Source: Agromyces protaetiae (lineage in GTDB: Bacteria; Actinomycetota; Actinomycetes; Actinomycetales; Microbacteriaceae). Taken from it: a stretch of 64,000 bases of DNA. Below are positions 47,515 through 57,200 of the stretch, in pieces. A program made the translations under genes and the position numbers. The notes beneath the pieces are model-generated. The model was given only the letters and a program-made list of their open reading frames with translations. It ran no database searches and had not been told where the DNA came from. The DNA is taken from assembly GCF_004135405.1 (NCBI RefSeq), contig NZ_CP035491.1, positions 2,046,001 to 2,110,000 of the forward strand. The letters are read 5' to 3'. The stretch's first letter is position 1; the number at the start of each line of letters is the position of its first letter.

Positions 47515-49095
47515 TCAGCCCTGCGCGCCCCGCACCCACGCCTCGACGGCGTCGACGGTGCGCGGGATCGCCGCCGAGAGGTTCACGGCGCCGTCGGCGG
47601 TCACGAGGATGTCGTCCTCGATGCGGACGCCGATGCCGCGGAACTCCTCGGGCACCGTGAGGTCGTCGGGCTGGAAGTACAGGCCGGGCTCGATCGTGAA
47701 GACCATGCCCGCCTCGACCGTTCCGTCCATGTAGAGCTCGCGCCGCGCCTGCGCGCAGTCGTGCACGTCGAGGCCGAGGTGGTGGCTCGTGCCGTGGACC
47801 ATGTAGCGGCGGTGGTACTGGTTCTCGGGCTCGAGCGACTCTTCGGCCGTGACCGGCAGGAAGCCCCACTCGGCGGTCTTCTTCGCGATGACCTTCATGG
47901 CCTCGGCGTGCACCTCGCGGAAGACGATGCCGGGCTTGACGATCGCGAACGCCGCGTCGGCGGCTTCGAGCACGGCCTCGTAGACCTTGCGCTGCACGTC
48001 GGAGAACGTGCCGTTCACGGGGAACGTGCGCGTGATGTCGGCGGTGTAGTAGGTGTCGCGTTCGACGCCCGCGTCGAGGAGCACGAGGTCGCCGGGCACG
48101 ACGGGGCCGTCGTTGCGCGTCCAGTGGAGGATCGTCGCGTGCGGGCCTGCGGCCGCGATCGAGCCGTAGCCGACGTCATTGCCCTCGAGGCGCGCACGTG
48201 TCGCGAAGACGCCCTCGATGACGCGCTCGCCGCGCACTTCGCTCGTGATGCGGGGGAGCTCGGCGAGCACTTCGCCGAAGCCGCGAGCCGTCGAGTCGAC
48301 GGCCGCCTGGAGCTCGGCGATCTCGAACGCGTCCTTCACGAGCCGCAGCTCGCTCACGACCCGCGCGAGGTCGTCGTCGGGCTCGTGCTCGGCGTTGAAC
48401 TCGATCGAGAAGGGCGTGTCTTGCGCGTTCTCGCTGAGCGCCTTCTCGGCGGCGAAGCGTACGCGCGCGTTGTCGACGCGCTCGGTCAGTTCGGGGTCGG
48501 CCTCGCGAAGCACGAGCGTCGCGGTGTCGATGCGGTCGACGACGGCGTCGAAGTCGCGGATGTCGCGAGTGGCGACCGCGAGGTCGGCCGCGACGTGCGC
48601 GAGCGACGGGCGCGGCCCGATCCAGAACTCGCCGATCGCGGGGTTCGCGTAGAACTCGTCGGAGTCGCGCCCCGCGCGCTCGCGGAAGTAGACCGTCGCG
48701 TCGTGACCGTCGCCCGACGGCTCGAGCACGAGCACTGCGCCGGGCTCGGAGTCGCTGCCCCAGCCTGTGAGGTGCGCGAACGCCGAGTGCGCACGGTAGG
48801 GGTACTCGGTGTCGTTGGCCCGCTGCTTCATCTCGCCCGCGGGGATCACGAGCCGGAGTCCCGGGAACGCCGCGGACACCTTCGCACGGCGCGCGGCCGC
48901 GAACGCCGCCTGCTCGCGCGGAGCGGGAAGCGGCTCGTCGCGCTCGGCCCACTCCGTGGAGATGAACTCCTTGAAGTGCTCCGAACCGGGCGTCGTCGAA
49001 CGGTTGCGATTGCGGTCGGCGGTCTGGGTCGCCTCGCTCGACTCGGGGGTGTCGGTCGAAACGGGCGCGGTCGAGGTGTCGGTGGTCTCGGACAT
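47515..49095 (-). CDS. pepP: Xaa-Pro aminopeptidase (aminopeptidase P)
   Basis: Aminopeptidase P removes N-terminal residues before proline using two metal ions. The 526-residue protein has an N-terminal creatinase-like domain (PYRAHSAFAHLTGWGSDSEP) and the pita-bread domain with metal ligands in LLDAGVERDTYYTADITRTF (Asp pair), GTSHHLGLDVHD (His), MVFTIEPGLYF (Glu) and GIGVRIEDDILVT (Glu). A roughly 35-residue acidic Ser/Thr-rich extension precedes the family core; no signal peptide is visible, so it is cytoplasmic. Confidence 0.95.
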   Translation of the reverse strand: MSETTDTSTAPVSTDTPESSEATQTADRNRNRSTTPGSEHFKEFISTEWAERDEPLPAPREQAAFAAARRAKVSAAFPGLRLVIPAGEMKQRANDTEYPYRAHSAFAHLTGWGSDSEPGAVLVLEPSGDGHDATVYFRERAGRDSDEFYANPAIGEFWIGPRPSLAHVAADLAVATRDIRDFDAVVDRIDTATLVLREADPELTERVDNARVRFAAEKALSENAQDTPFSIEFNAEHEPDDDLARVVSELRLVKDAFEIAELQAAVDSTARGFGEVLAELPRITSEVRGERVIEGVFATRARLEGNDVGYGSIAAAGPHATILHWTRNDGPVVPGDLVLLDAGVERDTYYTADITRTFPVNGTFSDVQRKVYEAVLEAADAAFAIVKPGIVFREVHAEAMKVIAKKTAEWGFLPVTAEESLEPENQYHRRYMVHGTSHHLGLDVHDCAQARRELYMDGTVEAGMVFTIEPGLYFQPDDLTVPEEFRGIGVRIEDDILVTADGAVNLSAAIPRTVDAVEAWVRGAQG

Positions 49096-49166
49096 GTCCC
49101 CATTCTCCCACCACGCGCCGATGTCGGAACGGCCGGATGCTTCGGCCGCAAGCTCGTTCGCGCGAC

Positions 49167-50198
49167 TCAGCCCGCGCGGACGAGCGTCGACACGACCGGG
49201 CGGTGGTCGCTGCCCGAGTCATCCAGTTCGCCGAGCACCCGGAACGACGCGACCTTCCAATCGGGCGTCGCGAGCACGTGATCGATGGGGGCGCCGAAGA
49301 ACTCGGGCAGATCGGTCGGCCACGTGCCGATCCCGCCCGCGCCCGCCGCGACCGCGCCGTCGCGGCAGCGGCCGAGATCGCCGCCGTCGACCCCGCGTCC
49401 CGCGAAATGGTCGACGGTCGCGTTGAAGTCGCCCGCCATGATCACGTCGTCGCCTGCGCACTGGTCGGCGATCCAGTCGAGGTCGCTCCGCCAGTTGCGG
49501 AGCTCCCAGCGGATCGGCGCGACCGCGTGCACCGCGATGATGCGCGGCCCGTCGCCGTCGACAGGATCGGCCACGACCGTCGGCAGCGTGTTCGTGTTGC
49601 CGGGCGGACCCGTCGCCTCGGCCGACACGACGTCGTAGTCGCCGAGATCGGGGCTGATGAGGAGGGTCGTCGAGCGCGCCTTCGAGATCTGGTCGAACGA
49701 CTGCCAATGCACCCACATGGGCCGCCCGCCGTCGCGCATGAGCACGGCGATCTCCTCGCCGAGTTCCTCGGTCGTCTCGGGGAGCGCGATGACGTCGGCG
49801 CCCTCGTCGAGCGCGAGCTGCGCGATCATCGCCGCCGACGGCTCCTCGCCGAGCGTGTTCCAGGCGAGGACGGTCACCGAGGTCGGGTCGGCGGATGTCT
49901 CGGCCGAGGCATCCGACCCGGCGAAGCCCCGCGACGCGAGCACCCCGACGTTCGCGGCCGCGAAGACCGCGAGCACCGTCGCCATCGCGACGCCGAAGCG
50001 CCGCGTGCGCTTCGGGATCGCGAACAGCGCGAAGACCAGGGCGAAGAGGATGCCTCCAGCCGCCGCGATCCCGCGGAGCGCGACGACGTGCGCCGCGACC
50101 CACTGGTTGTGAAGCCCCCACGCCTGCGGCCACGCGAGCACCGCGGCAGCGACGACCGTCGCGACGAAGACGGCCCAGCCGAGGATGCGCAGGAGCAT
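49167..50198 (-). CDS. Membrane-anchored endonuclease/exonuclease/phosphatase-fold protein
   Basis: The 343-residue product has three N-terminal membrane helices (to about residue 92), an Asp/Ser linker and an EEP domain: TVLAWNTLGE (Asn), ALPETTEEL (Glu), MAGDFNATVDH (Asp/Asn) and SDHRPVVSTL (Asp/His). The catalytic part likely faces outward. The substrate may be phospholipid, nucleotide or nucleic acid. ATG 50198 lies seven bases after TAGGCT on its strand, so the transcript is probably leaderless. It is divergent from the PHP gene with a 61-base gap. Confidence 0.88.
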   Translation of the reverse strand: MLLRILGWAVFVATVVAAAVLAWPQAWGLHNQWVAAHVVALRGIAAAGGILFALVFALFAIPKRTRRFGVAMATVLAVFAAANVGVLASRGFAGSDASAETSADPTSVTVLAWNTLGEEPSAAMIAQLALDEGADVIALPETTEELGEEIAVLMRDGGRPMWVHWQSFDQISKARSTTLLISPDLGDYDVVSAEATGPPGNTNTLPTVVADPVDGDGPRIIAVHAVAPIRWELRNWRSDLDWIADQCAGDDVIMAGDFNATVDHFAGRGVDGGDLGRCRDGAVAAGAGGIGTWPTDLPEFFGAPIDHVLATPDWKVASFRVLGELDDSGSDHRPVVSTLVRAG

Positions 50199-50205
50199 TC
50201 CACCG

Positions 50206-50211
50206 AGCCTA
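50206..50211 (-). promoter_or_regulatory. -10 element, leaderless EEP gene start
   Basis: On the minus strand TAGGCT is followed by seven bases and ATG 50198. A GGCGGCCT/AGGCCGCC inverted repeat (50223-50244) lies between this and the divergent promoter. Confidence 0.55.
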
Positions 50212-50247
50212 ACGAGGTCGCGGGCGGCCTTGCTGGGAGGCCGCCGC

Positions 50248-50253
50248 TAGCAT
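50248..50253 (+). promoter_or_regulatory. -10 element, leaderless PHP gene start
   Basis: TAGCAT is followed by six bases and ATG 50260. Confidence 0.55.
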
Positions 50254-50259
50254 GAGCAG

Positions 50260-51147
50260 ATGCCAGCCGACCCCGCGCCCTCGCAGACCCCGTGGCCGTT
50301 CGGCGCCGCCGACCTGCACGTGCACTCGGTCGTTTCCGACGGCACCGAGACGCCTGCGGCGCTCCTCGCCGAGGCGGCGTCGATCGGACTCGGCGCGATC
50401 GCGCTCACCGACCACGACTCGACCGCCGGGTGGGCCGAAGCCGCCGCCGCCGTCCCCGAGACGGGCGTCGCGCTCATCCCCGGCATGGAGCTCTCGACGC
50501 GCGACGGCTACACGAGCGTGCACCTGCTCGGACTCCTCATCGATCCTTTCGACGAAGCGCTCCTCGCCGAGACCGCCCGCATCCGCGAATCGCGCCTCAC
50601 CCGTGCCGAAGAGATCGTGCAACGCATCTCGCGCGACTACGCCCTCACGTGGGACGACGTCCTCGCCCAGACCGCCGAGGGCGCGACCATCGGCCGCCCG
50701 CACATCGCCGACGCGCTCGTCGCGCGCGGGCACGTGCCCGACCGTTCTGCCGCGTTCGACGGCATCCTCGACCCGCGCAACGGCTACGCGCAGCCGCACT
50801 ACGCACCCGACCCCGTCGCGGGCGTGCGGCTCATCCGTGCGGCCGGGGGAGTGCCGGTCCTCGCCCACCCGGGCACGCGCGGGGCCGGGCTGATCATCCC
50901 CGAGCCGCGGCTCGCGGAACTCGTCGACGCGGGCCTCTTCGCCCTCGAGATCGACCACCCCGAGAACCGCGAAACGGCCAAGCCGCGCCTCCGCGAACTC
51001 GCCGCGAAGTACGGCCTCGCGATCACCGGCTCGAGCGACTACCACGGGGCGGGCAAGCCCAACCGACTCGGAGAGCAGACGACCGCGCCCGACGTCGTCG
51101 CACGCATCGTCGCCGAAGGCACGGGCAGCGTGCCCGTGCTGCCGTAG
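50260..51147 (+). CDS. PHP-domain phosphoesterase
   Basis: The 295-residue protein has the PHP metal motifs DLHVHSVVSDGTETP, LTDHDS, PGMELS, VLAHPGTRG and SSDYHGAGK, in the order seen in YciV/TrpH-type enzymes, which hydrolyse 3',5'-nucleotide bisphosphates and trim short RNAs 5'-3'. That function is inferred from the family. It is cytoplasmic, with no signal peptide. The leaderless start is at ATG 50260. Its terminator stem contains inverted GGATGCC copies. Confidence 0.9.
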   Translation: MPADPAPSQTPWPFGAADLHVHSVVSDGTETPAALLAEAASIGLGAIALTDHDSTAGWAEAAAAVPETGVALIPGMELSTRDGYTSVHLLGLLIDPFDEALLAETARIRESRLTRAEEIVQRISRDYALTWDDVLAQTAEGATIGRPHIADALVARGHVPDRSAAFDGILDPRNGYAQPHYAPDPVAGVRLIRAAGGVPVLAHPGTRGAGLIIPEPRLAELVDAGLFALEIDHPENRETAKPRLRELAAKYGLAITGSSDYHGAGKPNRLGEQTTAPDVVARIVAEGTGSVPVLP

Positions 51148-51182
51148 CGCCCGAACCGCCCCCGGCCCACCGACTGAGACGA

Positions 51183-51222
51183 CGGATGCCCCGTCCGAGC
51201 GCGGCTCGGGACGAGGCATCCG
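51183..51222. terminator. Hairpin between the PHP and DEAD-box genes
   Basis: CGGATGCC (51183-51190) pairs with GGCATCCG (51215-51222), and CCGTCCGAGC with GCTCGGGACG inside, around a GCG loop with minor mismatches. It lies between convergent genes and is another terminator built from inverted copies of the motif core. Confidence 0.75.
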
Positions 51223-51250
51223 GTGGTCGCAGCGCGCTGACGCGCGCGGC

Positions 51251-52759
51251 CTACGCCTGCGGCGCCGCGGGTGCCTGCCCGCCCGAGCGCGAGCCGCCGC
51301 GACGGCGGCGACGCCGACGCGGAGCCGCGTTGCCGTCGTGGTGCTCGTGACCGTGGCCGTCGTGCGTGCCCGTACCGGGCTCGCGGACGGGCTCGCCGCC
51401 CGCGCTCGCCGCAGGGGCCTGGCTCGAGGCATCCGTCTGGCCTTCGCCCGCAGGGCGTCCGCCGCGCGTGCGCGTCCGGCTGCGCGGTGCGCGGTCGCCC
51501 GAGGCGCGCTCGCCGCGCGGCGCACGCTCGCCCTCGGTGCGACCGGCGGTCGCGGCGCGCGGCGCGGCGGCGGCCGGCTTCAGGCGCCCCTTCGTGCCCG
51601 CAGGGATGTCGAGGTCGGTGTAGAGGTGCGGGCTCGACGAGTAGGTCTCGGTCGGCTCGGGCTGGCCGAACTCGAGCGCGCGGTTGATCAGTGCCCACTT
51701 GTGCAGATCGTCCCAGTCGACGAACGTGACCGCGATTCCCGTCTTGCCGGCACGGCCCGTGCGGCCCGCGCGGTGCAGGTACGTCTTGTCGTCGTCGGGG
51801 ATCGTGTGGTTGATGACGTGCGTCACGTCGTCGACGTCGATGCCGCGGGCTGCGACATCGGTCGCGATCAGGATGTCTTTCTTGCCCGCCTTGAACGCGG
51901 CCATCGCGCGCTCGCGCTGGTCTTGGTTCAAGTCGCCGTGCACGGCCGCCGCGTTGAACCCGCGGTCGTTGAGCTCTTCGACGAGCTTCGCCGCGGCGCG
52001 CTTGGTGCGCGTGAAGATGACCGTCTTGCCGCGGCCCTCGGCCTGGAGGATGCGGGCGATCACTTCGTCTTTGTCGAGCGAGTGCGCGCGGTAGACGACG
52101 TGCTTGATATTCGCCTGCGTGAGGCCCTCGTCGGGGTCGGTCGCGCGGATGTGGATCGGCTTCGTCATGAAGCGGCGCGCGAGCGCGACGATCACGCCCG
52201 GCATGGTCGCCGAGAACAGCATCGTGTGGCGCACGGCCGGCGTCTTCGCGAACAGCTTCTCGATGTCGGGGAGGAAGCCGAGGTCGAGCATCTTGTCGGC
52301 TTCGTCGAGCACCATCTCTTGCACCTGGCCGAGATCGAGCAGGCGCTGGCTCGCGAGGTCGAGGAGGCGTCCGGGCGTGCCGACGACGATCTGCGCACCC
52401 GCCTTGATCGCCTCGATCTGCCCCTCGTACGCCTTGCCGCCGTAGATCGCGACGACCTTCGTCGCACGGTTCGACGTCGCGAGCTCGAGGTCTTCGGTCA
52501 CCTGCACGCACAGCTCGCGCGTCGGCACGACGACGAGCACCTTGACGCCCGGCGCCGGGTCGTCGCCGAGGCGCTGGATGATCGGGAGGCCGAAGCCGAA
52601 CGTCTTGCCCGTGCCGGTCTTGGCCTGGCCGATGATGTCCTGCCCGGTGAGGGCGAGGGGGATGGTCTGCTCTTGGATGGGGAAGGCATCGACGATGCCC
52701 TTGCCGGCGAGTGCCTCGACGATGTCGGGCGCGACGCCGAGTTCGGTGAACGTGGTCAC
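51251..52759 (-). CDS. DEAD-box RNA helicase, RhlE-like
   Basis: The 502-residue protein carries Q motif FPIQEQT, Walker A AKTGTGKT (46-53), PTRELCVQ, DEAD (152-155), SAT, RGIDVDDV and HRAGRTGRAG, so it unwinds RNA with ATP. The tail after about residue 380 is low-complexity and strongly basic (RTEGERAPRGERASGDR, then RRRRRRRGG), likely an RNA-binding extension. The start is GTG 52759, which gives the standard family N-terminus. It is divergent from the ferritin-like gene, as in mycobacterial rhlE neighbourhoods. Confidence 0.94.
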   Translation of the reverse strand: MTTFTELGVAPDIVEALAGKGIVDAFPIQEQTIPLALTGQDIIGQAKTGTGKTFGFGLPIIQRLGDDPAPGVKVLVVVPTRELCVQVTEDLELATSNRATKVVAIYGGKAYEGQIEAIKAGAQIVVGTPGRLLDLASQRLLDLGQVQEMVLDEADKMLDLGFLPDIEKLFAKTPAVRHTMLFSATMPGVIVALARRFMTKPIHIRATDPDEGLTQANIKHVVYRAHSLDKDEVIARILQAEGRGKTVIFTRTKRAAAKLVEELNDRGFNAAAVHGDLNQDQRERAMAAFKAGKKDILIATDVAARGIDVDDVTHVINHTIPDDDKTYLHRAGRTGRAGKTGIAVTFVDWDDLHKWALINRALEFGQPEPTETYSSSPHLYTDLDIPAGTKGRLKPAAAAPRAATAGRTEGERAPRGERASGDRAPRSRTRTRGGRPAGEGQTDASSQAPAASAGGEPVREPGTGTHDGHGHEHHDGNAAPRRRRRRRGGSRSGGQAPAAPQA

Positions 52760-52878
52760 GGAGAGTCCTGTCGGTGATTCATGGGATGCGCCCGGTGTCT
52801 TCTCCAGCCGGCGCACGGCCGCGGTTCCATCGCCCGCGTGCCCCCCTACCCTAGCCGAGCGACCTGAACGGGCCCGGA

Positions 52879-52884
52879 TATGCT
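52879..52884 (+). promoter_or_regulatory. -10 element, leaderless ferritin-like gene start
   Basis: TATGCT is followed by seven bases and GTG 52892. The in-frame ATG at 52880 lies inside this element and is unlikely to be the start. Confidence 0.5.
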
Positions 52885-52891
52885 GTCTGGC

Positions 52892-53605
52892 GTGGTGTTC
52901 CGTTCCAGTCGGCGCGAGAAGCGCGAGACGCCCTTCATCCGTCCGCGCGTGACGCCGACCCAGCTCGCGAAGGTCGACTTCACCGAACTCGTCCCCGAAC
53001 CGAACGAGCTGCTCGGCCAAGCGGCCGTGCTCCAGCTCGAGAGCTTCGAGAACCTCGCCAAGGCCGTCGCCGGCGCCCCCACGCTCGCCTCGAAAGAGGG
53101 ACTCAGCGCCGCCGCGGGCGTCGCGCTCAAGAAGCACCACGCGCTCATCGCCGAACTCCGCCGCGACGGCGTGGAGCCCGTCGAGGTCATGGCGCCGTTC
53201 ACACCAGAGCTCGACCGCTTCCGCGAGAAGATCGCGGGCGCCGAGTGGTCCGAACTCCTCCTCGGCATCCACGTCACGTCGGGCATGCTCGACGACTTCT
53301 TCGCACGGCTCGCCGCCGGACTCCCGCACGACCGCGGCGCGCGCGTGCGCGACATCCTCTCCGAGGCGGGCGCCGCCGAGGTCCTCTCGGCCGAACTCCA
53401 GCGGGCGATCGCCGAAGATCCCGGCCTCGCGGACCGGCTCGCCCTGTGGGGTCGCAGCCTCGTCGGGGACACCCTGCTCGTCGCCCGCAACGCGCTCCGC
53501 GCAGCGGAGCCCGAAGGACGCCGCGACGAAGACGTCGAACCCGTGTTCACCGAACTCATCGCCGAGCACACGCGCCGTATGGACGCGCTCGGCCTCACGG
53601 CCTGA
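52892..53605 (+). CDS. Ferritin-like-fold protein
   Basis: About 237 residues, mostly helical, with FTELVPEPNELLGQAAVLQLESFENLAK, a KKHHALIAELRRDG segment and a later acidic helix. It resembles actinobacterial ferritin-like proteins found next to RhlE and DUF3107 genes. A di-metal site of Glu and His residues is plausible, but I cannot prove it. Start GTG 52892 is favoured by the -10 element seven bases upstream. A strong terminator follows. Confidence 0.75.
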   Translation: MVFRSSRREKRETPFIRPRVTPTQLAKVDFTELVPEPNELLGQAAVLQLESFENLAKAVAGAPTLASKEGLSAAAGVALKKHHALIAELRRDGVEPVEVMAPFTPELDRFREKIAGAEWSELLLGIHVTSGMLDDFFARLAAGLPHDRGARVRDILSEAGAAEVLSAELQRAIAEDPGLADRLALWGRSLVGDTLLVARNALRAAEPEGRRDEDVEPVFTELIAEHTRRMDALGLTA

Positions 53606-53611
53606 ATGCGC

Positions 53612-53646
53612 CGAACGGGCGCCCTCGAGACGAGGGCGCCCGTTCG
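53612..53646. terminator. Perfect 15-bp hairpin between convergent genes
   Basis: CGAACGGGCGCCCTC (53612-53626) pairs completely with 53632-53646 around GAGAC, six bases after the ferritin-like gene and twelve before the end of the opposing gene. Confidence 0.88.
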
Positions 53647-53657
53647 TGCGGTGGGCG

Positions 53658-53966
53658 TCAGCGCGCGGCGGCCGTGCCAGGGCGCGAGAGGCGCTCGAAG
53701 AGGACGTGATCGGCGTGCTCGCGACGCGGCCCGATGAGGAGCGCGGATGCCGCGGCGACGACGCCTGCAGCGGCGAGCGACGCGACCCAGATCCAGCCTC
53801 CGTCCCACGCCCAGCCGAGCCAGGTGAGCCCGACCCAGACGACCGCGGCGACGGCCGCGCCGATCGCCGGAATGAGCACGACGCCGTGCGTGTGGCGCTT
53901 GGGAAGGACGTAGCGGGCGGCGAGGCCGAGGATGGCACCGCCGAGGACGACGAAGAGGAGCTCCAT
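53658..53966 (-). CDS. Small membrane protein, unknown function
   Basis: The 102-residue product has three hydrophobic segments (MELLFVVLGGAILGLAARYVL, the VVLIPAIGAAVAAVVWVGLTWLG region and IWVASLAAAGVVAAASALLIG) and a charged tail. No family is recognised. Its ATG overlaps the stop codon of the DUF3107 gene (TGATG), so the two are translationally coupled. Confidence 0.85.
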   Translation of the reverse strand: MELLFVVLGGAILGLAARYVLPKRHTHGVVLIPAIGAAVAAVVWVGLTWLGWAWDGGWIWVASLAAAGVVAAASALLIGPRREHADHVLFERLSRPGTAAAR

Positions 53967-54187
53967 CAGGCGACGAACCCGATGCGACGCTCGTCTTCGG
54001 AGCCGATCTCGACGTAGGCGAGTGCACTCGTCGGGATGACGAACACGGCGCCCTTGGCGTCGGTGAGCTTCAGCAGAGGCTGCCCCGAGAGGGCGGCGGA
54101 GACGGCCTGCTCGATCTCGGCGGCCGTCTGAGACGACTCGAATCCGAGTTCACGAGGGGAGTTCTGGAGGCCGATACGAACGTCCAC
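53966..54187 (-). CDS. DUF3107 family protein, 73 residues
   Basis: The product starts VDVRIGLQNSPRELGFES and ends VEIGSEDERRIGFVA, the compact alpha/beta DUF3107 pattern found in actinobacteria near rhlE and adnAB. The function is unknown. Start GTG 54187 has AAAGGTG upstream. It is the first gene of a two-gene unit and is divergent from adnA. Confidence 0.92.
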   Translation of the reverse strand: MDVRIGLQNSPRELGFESSQTAAEIEQAVSAALSGQPLLKLTDAKGAVFVIPTSALAYVEIGSEDERRIGFVA

Positions 54188-54268
54188 GATGCACCTTTCT
54201 TGTCGTGCTGCCAACACTATGGCACGCCCCGGAGGCCCCGCCTGACGTTCACTGTCGGCGGAACGGGT

Positions 54269-54274
54269 TAACGT
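54269..54274 (+). promoter_or_regulatory. -10 element, leaderless adnA start
   Basis: TAACGT is followed by seven bases and ATG 54282. Confidence 0.5.
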
Positions 54275-54281
54275 GACGCAC

Positions 54282-57200
54282 ATGCCCCGAACACCCGCCC
54301 GACCCGAACTCCGAGCGACGGATGCTTCGCCCGACGCGCCGGTCGTCGACGACTCGGCCGCGCTCTCCGCCGACCCCGGCGCCGCGCGCGCCCTCGCGCT
54401 CGCCGACGGCGTCTCGGGGGCGGTGTTCGGCGCGCCCGGCTCGGGCAAGACGACCCTCGCGGTCGAACTCGTCGCCGACCGCATCGAGCGCCGCGGGTAC
54501 GCGACCGACGAGGTGCTCCTCGTCGCGCCGAGCCGGCAGACGGCGGCGGCCCTCCGCGACCGTCTCTCGGTGCGTCTCGGCGAAGTCACGCGCGGGCCGC
54601 TCGCGCGCACGGCGAACTCGATCGCGTTCCAGCTCGTGCGGGCGCACACGGGCGAGCCCGTGACCCTGCTGACCGGCGCCGAACACGACCAGCTCATCGC
54701 CGACCTGCTCGAGGGCGCCGCGGTCGACGGCGGCGGCCCCCAGTGGCCCGACGCGCTCGGCGACGACGTGCGGCGGCTGCACGGCTTCCGAGCCGAACTC
54801 CGCGAACTCCTCATGCGCGCCGTCGAGCACGGTGTCGACGGGCCCGCGCTCGCCGGTCTCGGCCGGTTCGCGGCGAGGCCGGAGTGGATCGCGGCGGGGG
54901 AGTTCCTGCACGAGTACGACGACGTCAAAGAACTCGTGCGCGGGTCGCAGTTCGACTCGAGCGAGCTCGGCGCGTACGCGGCCGCCATCGTGCGGCTGGC
55001 TGCGACCGAGCCCGACGCCGAGCTCGCGCTCGGTGCGCTCGCACGCGTGCGGCTCATCGTCGTCGACGACGCGCAAGAGGCCACGCACGGCGCGGCGGCG
55101 CTGCTCGCGGCGTTCGCCGGACGCGGCGTCGCGGTCGTCGCGATCGGCGACCCCGACGTCGCGAGCAACGGCTTCCGGGGCGGCCGTCCAGAGCTCCTCG
55201 GCACGCTCGCGCAACTGCTCGGCGCAGCCGTCGAACGCATCGAACTCGGCGGCCGGTACCGCGGCCGTCCCGAGTTGCGCGCGCTCACGGCGGCCGTGTC
55301 GTCGCGCATCGGGGCGGCGCTCGGCGGCACGCACCGCGGGCGGGGCGAGGGGGCGGATGCCTCGAACACGTCGGATGTCTCGTCGCCGGATGTCTCGTCG
55401 GCGAGCCCCGAGGCATCCGGCCCTGTGCTCGAGGCATCCGATCCCCTCGCGCCGATCCTCGGCATCGAGGCGCCCTCGCACGCCGCCGAATGCCAGTCGA
55501 TCGCCGCGCTCCTCCGCGAACGGCACCTGAAAGACGGCGTGCCGTGGTCGCGCATGGCCGTCGTGCTGCGTTCCGGGGGCGACGTGCCGGGCTTCGAGCG
55601 CGCGCTCGCGCTCGCCGACGTGCCGACCGCGGGCGGCGTCGCGCGCATGCCGCTCCGCGACGCGCCGGTCGCGGCGGCGCTGCTCGCGGCGGCATCGGTC
55701 GTGCTCGGCCGCGAGCCGCTCACGGCGGGGCTCGCCGTGTCGCTCCTCATCGGGCCGCTCGGGCGGCTCGACGCGGTCGGGCTTCGAAGGCTGCGGCTCG
55801 CACTACGGCACGACGAACTCGCGGCGGGCGGCGGGCGCACCTCCGACGAACTCCTCGTCGACGCGCTCGGCGCACCCGGCGGATTCGAGACCATCGACGC
55901 GGCGCCGGCACGCCGCGCCGGGCGGCTCGCCAAGCTCTTGTCGGCGGCGCGCACCGTCGCCGGGCGGGGCGGCACGATCGAAGAGGTGCTGTGGGCGCTG
56001 TGGGACCGCAGCGGCCTCGCGACCGAGTGGGCGGCCCAGGCGGCCGGCACGGGCGTACTGGCCGAAGAGGCGAACCGGTCGCTCGACGCGGCCGTGGCGC
56101 TCTTCTCGGCGGCGCAGCGGTTCGCCGAGCGCGAGTCGGGGGCGCCGCCCGTGCGATTCGTCGACGAGGTGCTCGCGAGCGAACTGCCCGAAGACACGCT
56201 CGCGCCGCAGCGCACGGCCGAGACCGTGCTCGTCGCAACCCCGCCCGCGCTCGTCGGGCGCGAGTTCGACGTGGTGGTCGTCGCGGGGCTGCAAGAGGGC
56301 GTGTGGCCGAACCTGCGCCCGCGCGGCACCATCCTGCAGGCGTCGCTCCTGCCCCGCGCGCTCGCTGCGGCGCAATCGGGCGAACCGGCGCCCGCACCCG
56401 ACACCGTCGCCGAGGCGCGCGCCTCGGTCCGCAGCGACGAGCTGCGGCTCTTCGTGCTCGCGATCTCGCGCGCGACCCGCCAGCTCGTGCTCTCGTGCAC
56501 GGCGAACGACGACGAGCAGCCGTCGGTGCTCATGGGGTACGCGCGCGAGCGCGTCCGTGCGGTGCGCAAGCGTCCGCTGCACCTTCGCGGGCTCGTGGGC
56601 GCGCTCCGGCGCGAAGCGGCGGCGGATGCCTCGGGCGACGCGCCTGCGGCGCTCTGGATGCTCGCCGAGGCGGGTGTTGCGGGTGCCCACCCCGACGAGT
56701 GGTACGGGCTCCGCGAGCCGTCGACGACGGCGCCCCTCGTCGATCTCGACGGCGACCCCGAGGCGGTCGTCGCGGTGTCTCCGTCGCAGATCGACCGCGC
56801 CGAAGAGTCGCCGCTCGGATGGTTCGTCGACCACGTGGCGTCCTCGCCGTCGGGGATCGCGGCCTCGATCGGCACGATCGTGCACGCCGTCGTCGAGGCC
56901 GCCGGTGCTCGTGACGACGGCGACGTGAGCGTCGAGACCCTGTGGGCCGATGTCGAGGCGCGTCTCGACGAACTGCGATTCGAGGCAGGCTGGGTCGCCG
57001 AGCGCGAGCGCCGCGGCGCCCGCACCATGACCGAGGGCGCGGCCGGGTACCTCGCGGCGTTCGCCGACGAGGGCAAAGTGCTGCTCGGCGCCGAAGGGCG
57101 GTTCACCCTCGTCGCCGGCCGCGCAAAGCTCACGGGCACGATCGACCGCATCGAGGCCTCGCCCGACGGCACGACCGTCATCGTCGACCTCAAGACCGGC

